A stretch of DNA of 6,505 nucleotides from Janthinobacterium lividum (GTDB lineage Bacteria; Pseudomonadota; Gammaproteobacteria; Steroidobacterales; Steroidobacteraceae). Under the pieces are notes generated by a model. It searched no databases, was not told where the DNA came from, and saw only the letters and a program-made list of their open reading frames with translations. Positions 1 through 6,117 of the stretch are shown piece after piece. Numbering within the stretch: position 1 is the stretch's first letter; every line of letters starts with the position of its first letter. Position numbers and translations under genes: made by a program. The stretch lies in assembly GCA_943327025.2 (NCBI GenBank), contig CALPVO020000128.1:1-6505 (forward strand), read 5' to 3'.

Positions 1-290
1 AACAAAAACGCTTCACCACCACGTCCGAGTGCTTCGGAGAGAGGATTGCCGACTTCGATGGGGTCATAGAAGCACGGTGCCGGATTGCCGTCATTGGTGT
101 AACTGTCGACGCAGGCCTGCAGGGCCACGCCGTTGCTGTCGACGACCCATTCCGAGAACATGCCTTGTTTGTCCAGTGGCCCGGACGTGAACGGTTTGGC
201 CGAATCGACGGTACACGCAAAGGCAGCCAGAGGGGCGGCAAGAAGCGCGGCAGCAAGGGCCGTGATGCCAGGGCGGCGATAGTCTTCCAT
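1..290 (-). CDS. Exported cysteine-containing protein of unknown function (N-terminal part, runs off the left edge)
   Basis: An uninterrupted frame of 96 codons reads from an ATG at 290-288 to the window edge with no stop, so the 3' end is missing. The start is supported by AAGGA (minus strand) 8 bases upstream. Residues 1-25 look like a signal peptide: MEDYRRP, then a hydrophobic Ala/Leu stretch (about 10-24) ending AFA before Cys26. Cleavage after Ala25 by signal peptidase I fits. A lipoprotein is less likely because -3 is Ala rather than Leu, although Cys26 would be +1. The mature part has WVVDSNGVALQACVDS (48-63), a further Cys73 in PAPCFYDP, and GGEAFLF at the edge. From memory, this W-x-x-DSNG-x-x-L-x-x-C-x-D pattern followed by a second Cys and GEAF(Y/F) occurs in exported hypothetical proteins of several proteobacteria and actinobacteria. 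I know no function for them. It reads away from the tRNA and pcnB and is an independent unit. Coding status is fairly sure; function is unknown. Confidence 0.72.
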   Translation of the reverse strand, partial: MEDYRRPGITALAAALLAAPLAAFACTVDSAKPFTSGPLDKQGMFSEWVVDSNGVALQACVDSYTNDGNPAPCFYDPIEVGNPLSEALGRGGEAFL

Positions 291-506
291 GAGGGGGGTC
301 CTTGAGATGGAGGGTTCGGAAAAGCACTCAGTGTTTACCCTTATGCAAAACCCGCGCCAACCGAATATTTCCAAGGCATTCAAGGTGATACGCAGTTCCT
401 GATGCGTCTTTTCGTTTTAACGTAAACTATCCCGACATGGTGGTTTATACGTACAAGGCTCGCCGCGAACGCGTCGGAACTACCAGTGGGGCGGTGAACG
501 CCAAAA
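291..506. other. Intergenic stretch without a convincing gene
   Basis: This stretch separates the exported-protein gene from the tRNA terminator and is locally more AT-rich than the coding regions. It must hold the promoter of the minus-strand exported-protein gene. The best candidate I see on that strand is weak (TTGGCG, 17 bases, TAAACA), so I do not call it. On the plus strand there is a TAAACT hexamer at 423-428 and a 34-codon frame from ATG 437 to TAG 541 that runs through the terminator hairpin. That frame has no Shine-Dalgarno and is probably not a gene. A small hairpin, GGCG-GTGAA-CGCC, lies at 490-502. Nothing else is recognised. Confidence 0.5.
299..303 (-). promoter_or_regulatory. 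Shine-Dalgarno site of the exported-protein gene
   Basis: AAGGA on the minus strand lies 8 bases before the ATG at 290-288. It is the main reason to choose this start. It contrasts with pcnB, queG and nnr in this window, which have no clear ribosome binding site. Confidence 0.6.
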
Positions 507-537
507 TGAAAAAGCCCACCGCAAGGGGTGGGCTTTT
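503..537 (-). terminator. Rho-independent terminator downstream of tRNA-Glu
   Basis: GCCCACC (514-520) pairs with GGTGGGC (527-533) around a 6-base loop. Flanking A residues (510-513) pair with T residues (534-537), extending the stem to 11 bp. On the minus strand the stem is followed by TTTTT and then CATTTTGG, a good U-tract, so it most likely ends the tRNA-Glu transcript 30 bases past the CCA end. On the plus strand the tract is only TTTTC, so it may also stop weak rightward transcription. Confidence 0.85.
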
Positions 538-541
538 CTAG

Positions 542-566
542 ATTCCTCATCTACTGAGTTGAGGAA

Positions 567-567
<1 letters not shown>
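542..567. repeat. 8-bp inverted repeat abutting the tRNA 3' end
   Basis: ATTCCTCA (542-549) and TGAGGAAT (560-567) are perfect inverted repeats separated by 10 bases. Position 567 is also the complement of the terminal A of the tRNA CCA. In the precursor RNA this would form a hairpin in the 3' trailer, directly after the mature end and before the terminator. It could shape 3' maturation. Alternatively it may be a leftover of an integration site, since tRNA 3' ends are common attachment sites, but no integrase or repeated tRNA end is visible here. Confidence 0.6.
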
Positions 568-642
<75 letters not shown>

Positions 643-654
643 TTCACGAGAGCC

Positions 655-663
655 TGCTATCAT
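655..663 (+). promoter_or_regulatory. Candidate extended -10 of pcnB within a shared palindrome
   Basis: TGC followed by TATCAT (658-663, 5 of 6 matches to TATAAT) forms an extended -10 on the plus strand. No good -35 is seen 16-18 bases upstream, where the sequence is tRNA gene. The hexamer ends 7 bases before the pcnB ATG at 671, so the mRNA would start at or one base before the ATG. The element is the mirror image of the tRNA-Glu -10: 655-667 is a perfect palindrome, TGCTAT-C-ATAGCA. The promoter role on this strand is inferred. Confidence 0.45.
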
Positions 664-686
664 AGCATTTATGCAGGTCACCTCAA
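659..686 (-). promoter_or_regulatory. Promoter of tRNA-Glu
   Basis: On the minus strand, TTGAGG (681-686, 4 of 6 matches to TTGACA) is followed after 16 bases by TATGAT (659-664, 5 of 6 matches to TATAAT). TG one base before the hexamer makes it an extended -10. The predicted start lies about 7 bases downstream, giving a leader of roughly 9 bases before the tRNA. The downstream AGCAGGC is moderately GC-rich, as in stringently controlled stable-RNA promoters (inference). The promoter lies over the first codons of pcnB. Confidence 0.7.
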
Positions 687-2155
687 CCCCCTCGATCGTC
701 TCCCGGTCGGAGCACTCCATCTCCCGGGCATCCATCTCCAACGCCGCCCTGAAGACGCTCTACCGTCTAAAAGACGCCGGTTACCAGGCTTTTTTGGTCG
801 GGGGCGGGGTTCGCGATTTGCTTCTGGGGCTCGAGCCGAAAGATTTCGACATCGCTACTGATGCGCACCCGGAAGACCTCCGCCGCGTGTTCCGTAATTG
901 CCGCCTCATTGGCCGACGTTTCCGCTTGGCCCATGTGCACTGGAACGGCGAGATTATTGAAGTCGCTACCTTCCGCGCAGCGGCGGCACCCGAAGAGACG
1001 GATGACGAGCACCCGGCAGAAGACCTCCACGCGGACCTACGCCGTCCGTCGGCGGAGGTCCGCATTACGGATGACGCCGGTCGCCTGCTGCGTGACAACG
1101 TTTATGGCTCCATCGACGACGATGTCTGGCGCCGCGACTTCACCTGCAACGCGCTCTACTACAACATCGCGGATTTCTCCGTGTGGGACTACGTAGGGGG
1201 CGTGCAAGACGTGCGCGACCGCGTGCTGCGTCTCATTGGCGACCCGGAACAGCGCTATCGCGAAGATCCGGTGCGTTTGCTGCGTGCCGTGCGTTTCGCG
1301 GGAAAGCTAGGTTTCAGTATCCACCCGGAAACTGAAGCGCCCATGCGCGAACTGGCGCCGCTACTGGCCAGCGTGCCGCCAGCGCGCTTGTTCGATGAGA
1401 CCTTGAAGCTGTTTCTCGCTGGCCACGCTCGCAATACGCTGGAAGTGCTGGAGCGTTACCACCTGCTGGCTCCCATGTTCCCCTCGCTGCACTCCGCCCT
1501 CCACGGCGATGCATCTGGGCGTTGGCGGAACTTCGTCAACGCGGGCTTGGCCGGTGGCGATGAGCGGGTGGCTGCCGACCGTCCCGTGACGCCGACGTTT
1601 CTGTTTGCGACTTTGCTCTATCCAGCCATTGACGCGCTGGCGCAGCGACGTCACCCGGGGTTGGCCCACACCTCTTCAGCCTTCGGACAGGCGTTGGGCG
1701 CGGCTTGCGACGAAATTGCCTCGGCGCAGGTGAAGCGCATTGCCATCCCGAAGCGATTCACCTTGCCGCTGCGCGAACTGCTGGTCATGCAGCCGAAGTT
1801 TGAACGTCGCGATGGCAAGCGCATGCTGATGCTGTTGAACCATCCGCGCTTCCGTGCCGCGTACGATCTCTTCTTGCTGCGCGCCGAGTGCGGACTGGCC
1901 GACATGGAACTCGCGAAGTTCTGGACGGATGTGCAGTTGGCTGACCACGACCAGCGTGTCGAGATGGCGCTGGCGCTGGGCACGACGCCTCAGGTACAAG
2001 GCGTTGGACAGTCCGCAGAGTCCGCCGGCGCCGAAGAGGAAGTGGACGGCGAGGCTGGCGAAGAGTCCGGCCCTGACGGGGCGCCTGCCAAGCGCCGTCG
2101 TCGTCGTCGAACCCGCCGGCCGCGCGGTGCGGGCGGTGGCCCCGCCGATGGCTGA
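671..2155 (+). CDS. pcnB: Poly(A) polymerase I
   Basis: Adds A tails to RNA 3' ends using ATP, marking RNAs and defective tRNAs for decay in the cytoplasm. The 494 residues show class II nucleotidyltransferase motifs: VGGGVRD (43-49), the acidic pair in KDFD (57-60), RRFRLAHV (82-89), EIIEVATFR (94-102), RRDFT (154-158) and EDPVRLLRAVRF (198-209). The (L)IGRRFRLAHV block and the basic tail (KRRRRRRTRRPRG near the C-terminus) favour poly(A) polymerase over CCA-adding enzyme. The ATG at 671 is chosen because its product aligns with the E. coli N-terminal region (SRSEHSISR resembles PREQHAISR). The in-frame ATG at 635 lies inside the tRNA gene. No Shine-Dalgarno is visible. Compared with E. coli, an acidic insert of about 17 residues lies between VATFR and LLRDN (about 103-138), and an acidic linker precedes the basic tail. 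The gene overlaps folK by 8 bases. Confidence 0.96.
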   Translation: MQVTSTPSIVSRSEHSISRASISNAALKTLYRLKDAGYQAFLVGGGVRDLLLGLEPKDFDIATDAHPEDLRRVFRNCRLIGRRFRLAHVHWNGEIIEVATFRAAAAPEETDDEHPAEDLHADLRRPSAEVRITDDAGRLLRDNVYGSIDDDVWRRDFTCNALYYNIADFSVWDYVGGVQDVRDRVLRLIGDPEQRYREDPVRLLRAVRFAGKLGFSIHPETEAPMRELAPLLASVPPARLFDETLKLFLAGHARNTLEVLERYHLLAPMFPSLHSALHGDASGRWRNFVNAGLAGGDERVAADRPVTPTFLFATLLYPAIDALAQRRHPGLAHTSSAFGQALGAACDEIASAQVKRIAIPKRFTLPLRELLVMQPKFERRDGKRMLMLLNHPRFRAAYDLFLLRAECGLADMELAKFWTDVQLADHDQRVEMALALGTTPQVQGVGQSAESAGAEEEVDGEAGEESGPDGAPAKRRRRRRTRRPRGAGGGPADG

Positions 2156-2648
2156 GGGAACTGTCTGGCAGCCGGTCTATGTCGGCTTGGGCAGCAACCT
2201 CGATGGCCCGGTGGAGCGCATCCTCAGGGCTTTCACGCAACTGGCTGGTCTGCCGCAGACGCGGTTGGTGGCGCGTTCTTCCTTGTGGCACACCCCACCT
2301 GTCGGCCCGGTAGAGCAGCCGCCCTTCGTCAACGCTGTGGCCGGGCTGCTCACCCAGTTGTCGCCGCGCGAGTTGCTGGACGCATTGCTGGCTGAGGAGC
2401 GGGTGCAGGGAAGACAGCGTGAGTTGCGCTGGGGCCCGCGTACGCTCGATTTGGACCTGTTGGTCTATGGTGCTGGGCAGGTCGACGAACCCGGGCTCAC
2501 CGTTCCGCATTCGGAAATGTCCCGGCGCGCCTTCGTGCTGTATCCTTTGGCCGAAATAGCGCCCACGCTCTCGGTCCCTGGACAGGGGCGGGTGGTTGTC
2601 TTGGCGGCAGCGGCAGACGGCGCCGGGTTGGAGCGACTCAACCTCTAA
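2148..2648 (+). CDS. folK: 2-amino-4-hydroxy-6-hydroxymethyldihydropteridine diphosphokinase (HPPK)
   Basis: Transfers pyrophosphate from ATP to 6-hydroxymethyl-7,8-dihydropterin, the step before dihydropteroate synthase in folate synthesis. The 166 residues (E. coli 159) start with YVGLGSNL (11-18), then have TPPVGP (49-54), PFVNAV (59-64) and the HPPK signature RWGPRTLDLDLL (94-105). Asp101 and Asp103 correspond to the magnesium ligands Asp95 and Asp97 of E. coli, and LTVPH with a following Met is also present. The frame is open further upstream (to 1854) inside pcnB. ATG 2148 is chosen because it begins just before the conserved first strand. The start ATGGCTGA overlaps the pcnB stop, so translation is likely coupled to pcnB. 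The folate panBCD partners seen after folK in E. coli are absent. Confidence 0.96.
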   Translation: MAEGTVWQPVYVGLGSNLDGPVERILRAFTQLAGLPQTRLVARSSLWHTPPVGPVEQPPFVNAVAGLLTQLSPRELLDALLAEERVQGRQRELRWGPRTLDLDLLVYGAGQVDEPGLTVPHSEMSRRAFVLYPLAEIAPTLSVPGQGRVVVLAAAADGAGLERLNL

Positions 2649-2653
2649 GGGAG
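2647..2653 (+). promoter_or_regulatory. Shine-Dalgarno site of the deoxynucleoside kinase gene
   Basis: AAGGGAG begins on the last two bases of the folK stop codon and lies 7 bases before a GTG at 2661. It is the strongest ribosome binding site in the window and justifies the GTG start. Confidence 0.75.
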
Positions 2654-2660
2654 TGGCGGC

Positions 2661-3404
2661 GTGAATAGTGAAGCGACGGGCTCCATCACGACTTCCGCAG
2701 GGTCTTCCTCCGGCCCTTCCCCGGGCTCACGCCAGCCCTTGACGCAGCGCTTCGTCGTCGTAGAAGGCCCAATTGGCGTTGGCAAAACTGCACTTGCTCG
2801 CCGGATCGCCGCGGCCACTGGCGCCGAACTGGTGCTGGAACAGGCGGATGAAAACCCGTTCCTCGAGCGCTTCTACCGCGACCCGCGCACGGGAGCTTTG
2901 CCGGCGCAGTTGTATTTTCTGTTCCAGCGGGCGCGCCAGTTACAGGCATTGCGTCAAGCAGACCTGTTCGCGCCGCACCGTGTGGGTGATTATCTGCTGG
3001 CCAAGGACCGCTTGTTTGCTCGCGTGACACTCGATGACGAGGAGTTCGCGCTGTACGAGCAGGTGTACGCGAAGATGGCCGTGGAGGCGCCGCGTCCCGA
3101 CCTGGTGGTGTATCTGCAGGCGCCGGTGGAAGTGCTGCTGGAGCGGATTGTAAGGCGGGGCATTGGCTATGAGCAGGGTATGGACCGCGCTTACCTCGAG
3201 CGCTTGCTGGACGCTTACACCGGCTATTTCCACCGCTATGACGGCTCCCCCTTACTCATTGTGAACGCCGCTGAAATCAACCCGGCCGAAGATGCTGGCG
3301 ATTTCGAAGACCTCTACGCTGTCATTCAGCGCACCGTGCGTGGCCGGCACTACTACCACCCGTTACGCTCCGGCGACCCGCTCAAGTCGCTGCGTGGCGG
3401 CTGA
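2661..3404 (+). CDS. Deoxynucleoside kinase (deoxyadenosine/deoxycytidine/deoxyguanosine kinase family)
   Basis: Phosphorylates deoxynucleosides to 5'-monophosphates for dNTP salvage in the cytoplasm. The exact base preference cannot be read from sequence. The 247 residues show the P-loop GPIGVGKT (36-43), ENPFLERFY (64-72), DYLLAKDRLFA (110-120, containing the family DR motif), PDLVVYLQAP (146-155), an arginine-rich lid RRGIGYE (165-171) and SPLLIVNAAE towards the end. All are typical of the dNK family. Start: GTG with AAGGGAG 7 bases upstream. Residues 1-29 are a Ser/Gly/Thr/Pro-rich, probably disordered extension before the first strand (RFVVVEGP). The gene follows folK after 12 bases and is probably in the same operon. 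I recall similar kinases beside folK and panB in several proteobacteria. Its last 23 bases overlap the end of queG on the other strand. Confidence 0.93.
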   Translation: MNSEATGSITTSAGSSSGPSPGSRQPLTQRFVVVEGPIGVGKTALARRIAAATGAELVLEQADENPFLERFYRDPRTGALPAQLYFLFQRARQLQALRQADLFAPHRVGDYLLAKDRLFARVTLDDEEFALYEQVYAKMAVEAPRPDLVVYLQAPVEVLLERIVRRGIGYEQGMDRAYLERLLDAYTGYFHRYDGSPLLIVNAAEINPAEDAGDFEDLYAVIQRTVRGRHYYHPLRSGDPLKSLRGG

Positions 3405-4491
3405 GCGCCCAGTCGATATGCTCCTGCAGTAACGGCGTTGCGTTAGCGCGCCGGGCTCCAAGAGCTGCTATCACAGCGGCTGAGGACGGTGCATTCCCCA
3501 GTGCCACGGCGATATTGCGTAGCCAGCGTTCGTGGCCGATGCGCCGGATAGCGCTGCCGGCCAAGCGTTCCAGAAACTGCTCTTCGGTCCACGCAAACAA
3601 GTCCACCAAGCGCGCCGCATCAAGCCCATGCCGGGGTTCGAAGGCGGCCTCGCGCGTAAAGCGTGCGTATTTGTTCCAAGGGCAAACGAGTTGGCAGTCA
3701 TCACAGCCGTAAATACGATTACCCAGCGCCGTACGGAATTCCTCCGGGATGCTGCCTTCGTTTTCAATTGTCAGGTAAGACAGGCAGCGTCGCGCATCGA
3801 GTTGGTAGGGCGCGATGATGGCGCCCGTGGGGCAAGCGTGGAGGCAAGCGGTGCAACTGCCACAGTGATCCTCGGGCGCGCTATCGACGGGTAATGCCAA
3901 AGCCACAAACAGTTCGCCAAGGAAGAACCAACTGCCGGCTTCACGCGATAGCAGATTGGTGTGCTTGCCTATCCAGCCGAGGCCCGCATTGCGGGCGAGC
4001 GGTTTTTCCATGACCGGCCCGGAATCCACAAACACGCGGTGTCCGAAGGCGCCAAGTTTGGCAGTGAGTGCTTCGGCAAGGTCCTGCAGGCGGTTGCGCA
4101 TGAGCCGGTGGTAGTCGCGGCCGAGCGCGTAGCGCGACACATAGCCCAGCGTGGCGTCTTCCAGGACTTCGCCCGGATCGGCGGCGGTGGAAGGGTAGTA
4201 GTCGAGGCGCACACTGATGACCCGCAGCGTTCCGGGTTTCAGTTCGGCCGGCCGGGCGCGTTGGGCGCCGAAGCGTTCCATGTAATGCAACGACCCGTGC
4301 AGGCCGGCTTCCAGCCACGCGAGCAATCGCGCCTCATCTTCCGGCAGGTCCACTCCCGCAATGCCCACGTCCGTAAAGCCGAGGTCACGCGCTAGCGTTT
4401 TCACTTCTCGCGCCAATGCAGCCAGCGCCGCTTCGTTCGGTAAGTCGCTGTTATTGGCGGGGAGGGCGGTTTCGTTTTCGTCGTGGTTCAC
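3382..4491 (-). CDS. queG: Epoxyqueuosine reductase
   Basis: Cobalamin-dependent iron-sulfur enzyme that reduces epoxyqueuosine to queuosine at wobble position 34 of tRNAs for Tyr, His, Asn and Asp. The 369 residues (E. coli 379) follow the E. coli protein along the length: LGYVSRYALGRDYH, VFVDSGPVMEKPLA (Asp156 in the conserved VDS), GLGWIGKH, and AIRRIGH...WLRNIAVALGNA in the C-terminal helical repeat part. Cysteines for two 4Fe-4S clusters are intact: C210, C213, C216, C220 (CGSCTACLHACP), C236 (RRC), and C263, C266, C270 (CDDCQLVCPWN). Start: the frame is open upstream to 4707, but that part lies over nnr and is not conserved. GTG at 4491-4489 gives the right length. No ATG exists between it and the conserved region, and no Shine-Dalgarno is seen, so the start is less sure than the gene. 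It is divergent from nnr and convergent with the kinase gene. Confidence 0.95.
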   Translation of the reverse strand: MNHDENETALPANNSDLPNEAALAALAREVKTLARDLGFTDVGIAGVDLPEDEARLLAWLEAGLHGSLHYMERFGAQRARPAELKPGTLRVISVRLDYYPSTAADPGEVLEDATLGYVSRYALGRDYHRLMRNRLQDLAEALTAKLGAFGHRVFVDSGPVMEKPLARNAGLGWIGKHTNLLSREAGSWFFLGELFVALALPVDSAPEDHCGSCTACLHACPTGAIIAPYQLDARRCLSYLTIENEGSIPEEFRTALGNRIYGCDDCQLVCPWNKYARFTREAAFEPRHGLDAARLVDLFAWTEEQFLERLAGSAIRRIGHERWLRNIAVALGNAPSSAAVIAALGARRANATPLLQEHIDWALSRHAAT

Positions 4492-4566
4492 GGCGGCATC
4501 GGTAGAAGTGGGGTGTATGCGGGGTGCGCCACTGCTGCGCGGCGGCTGTCGACCTATACTGCCACC
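4492..4566. promoter_or_regulatory. Divergent queG/nnr control region with nnr -10 element
   Basis: This 75-base spacer must hold both 5' regions. On the plus strand TATACT (4555-4560, 5 of 6 matches to TATAAT) ends 6 bases before the nnr ATG. The best -35 at 17-base spacing (CTGCTG, 4532-4537) is poor. This placement predicts transcription starting at or next to the ATG. For queG I see only a weak hexamer, CATACA (complement of 4514-4519). No terminator or operator palindrome is evident. Confidence 0.45.
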
Positions 4567-6117
4567 ATGGAGTCGTTGTTGCCTTTTGTTCCGGTGTATC
4601 GGGCCGCTGCAGTGCGTGCTGCGGACCTTGCTGCCCAGCGCGATCATGGCTTGCCTGGTCGCGAACTGATGCGTGCTGCGGCCGCTGCCGTGCTGACGGA
4701 TTTGCAATGGCGCTGGCCCAGCGTCCGACGCGTGCTGGTCGTCTGCGGTGCTGGCAACAATGGTGGCGATGGCTACGACGTCGCTACATTAGCCCGGGCC
4801 GCAGGCCTGTGCGTCTCGTTGGTCGCCTTGGCAGCGCCCGAGAATTTGTCGGGCGATGCCTTGCTGGCGGCACAGGACTGGCAGGCAGTTGGTGGGGTGG
4901 CCCTACCCGCCGCAGAGTTGTCCGCCGCATTGGCCGTCGCAGAGATAGTCGTGGATGCGTTGTTGGGCACAGGTTTGTCGCGCCCGGTGGTGGGCGCTTG
5001 GGCGGAGGTGATCGAGGCCGTTAATGCAGCGGGTAAGCCCGTGCTGTCCATCGATGTGCCGTCGGGCATGGACGCCAATTCCGGCGAAGCGTTGGGCGCG
5101 GCTGTTCGTGCTGAATTCACCAGCACTTTCGTCGGCTGGAAGGCCGGACTGTTCTTGAACCCAGGGTTGGCCGGGCGGGCGCGCCTGCACACGCTCGGCG
5201 TCCCGCCGGCTGCGTTTGCCGAAGAGGCACAGCCCCTGCTGTGGCAGTTGCCTCGGCAGACGCTGGCCGGTTTGCCGCGGCGGGCGCGCGATGCCCACAA
5301 AGGGCGACACGGGCACGTGGTGGTGGTGGGTGGCGACGTTGGCATGCCAGGCGCGGTGCGCTTGGCGGGCGAGGCGGCGCTGCGCTGCGGGGCGGGACGG
5401 GTAACCGTATTGACCCGCGCCGAACATGCCACCGCCGTTGTGGCAGGCTGCCCGGAACTGATGGTACGCGGCGCTGAGATGGGTGCGGAGTTGGTTGCGC
5501 AGTTAGCGGGTGCGGACGCTATGGTGTGCGGGCCGGGGTTGGGGCGGAACGATTGGGGTAGCGCCCTGTTGGCTGGTGTTATTGGTGCGGCGGCGGGCCG
5601 TCCAGTGGTGCTTGACGCTGACGCCTTGGTGTTGCTCGCCGCCGTGCCGCAGCGTCTGGGCGCCGCTTTCATGCTGACGCCTCATCCGGGTGAGGCGGCC
5701 AAGTTGCTTGGCGTATCGGTAGCCACCGTGCAGGCGGACCGCGTGGGGGCAGTGCGCGCCTTGGTAGAGCGCTTCGGTGCCACGGTGGTGCTGAAGGGGG
5801 CGGCTACGCTGACAATGGGACATGAGCTGGCGGTACCGGTGGCCTGTGAACTCGGTAATCCGGGCATGGGCACGGCCGGTATGGGTGATGTGCTGGCGGG
5901 GGTTTGCGCCGCCTTGGCGGCGCAGGACGTCTGCGACCCCGCTTGGGGCTATGCGCGCCGCGACGCGGTCGGTTGGGCAGGCGTAGCGGCCCTTGCCGTG
6001 CTGGCCCACGCGGCGGCCGGTGATAGGGCGGCGGCGCAGCATGGCGAGCGCGGTCTGTTGGCCTCTGACTTGTTTCCTCATCTGCGCGCCGTGCTGAACG
6101 GGCTAGAGCAGGAATGA
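4567..6117 (+). CDS. nnr: Bifunctional NAD(P)HX epimerase / ADP-dependent NAD(P)HX dehydratase
   Basis: Repairs hydrated NADH and NADPH: the N-terminal half epimerises R- and S-NAD(P)HX, and the C-terminal half dehydrates the S form back to NAD(P)H using ADP. The 516 residues match the fused YjeF type. The epimerase half has [10 protein letters not shown] (61-70), DALLGTG (130-136) and [13 protein letters not shown] (161-173). The dehydratase half has HKGRHGHV (244-251), [45 protein letters not shown] and [12 protein letters not shown] (430-441), whose Asp441 is the expected catalytic residue. All key motifs are intact in both halves. The frame is open from 4483, but ATG 4567 gives the standard N-terminus and keeps clear of queG. 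There is no Shine-Dalgarno (GCCACC precedes the ATG), and a -10-like TATACT ends 6 bases upstream. Overlaps tsaE by ATGA, as in the E. coli nnr-tsaE pair. Confidence 0.96.
   Translation: MESLLPFVPVYRAAAVRAADLAAQRDHGLPGRELMRAAAAAVLTDLQWRWPSVRRVLVVCGAGNNGGDGYDVATLARAAGLCVSLVALAAPENLSGDALLAAQDWQAVGGVALPAAELSAALAVAEIVVDALLGTGLSRPVVGAWAEVIEAVNAAGKPVLSIDVPSGMDANSGEALGAAVRAEFTSTFVGWKAGLFLNPGLAGRARLHTLGVPPAAFAEEAQPLLWQLPRQTLAGLPRRARDAHKGRHGHVVVVGGDVGMPGAVRLAGEAALRCGAGRVTVLTRAEHATAVVAGCPELMVRGAEMGAELVAQLAGADAMVCGPGLGRNDWGSALLAGVIGAAAGRPVVLDADALVLLAAVPQRLGAAFMLTPHPGEAAKLLGVSVATVQADRVGAVRALVERFGATVVLKGAATLTMGHELAVPVACELGNPGMGTAGMGDVLAGVCAALAAQDVCDPAWGYARRDAVGWAGVAALAVLAHAAAGDRAAAQHGERGLLASDLFPHLRAVLNGLEQE

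Noticed and set aside
91..327. 78-residue minus-strand frame next to the exported-protein gene
   Set aside because: It lies in another frame over the better candidate, which has a signal peptide, an AAGGA site and is open to the edge. This one is Arg/His/Pro-rich shadow sequence.
437..541. 34-codon plus-strand frame running into the terminator
   Set aside because: No Shine-Dalgarno, and the C-terminal third is just translation of the terminator stem, a common source of false small proteins. Kept only as a low-interest transcript idea.
1854..2147. 98-codon upstream extension of folK
   Set aside because: Open frame inside pcnB only. HPPK begins at YVGLGSN, just after ATG 2148.
1785..2510. 241-residue minus-strand frame across the pcnB/folK junction
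   Set aside because: It has low-complexity Arg/Pro/Gln composition and overlaps two well-supported genes whose motifs are in the other strand. No recognisable domain.
4492..4707. N-terminal extension of queG by 72 residues
   Set aside because: It would overlap the nnr coding start, has no similarity to QueG that I recognise, and exceeds the family length.
4773..5672. 299-residue minus-strand frame within nnr
   Set aside because: Ala/Pro/Ser/Thr-rich mirror of GC-rich coding sequence. The plus strand holds every conserved Nnr motif.
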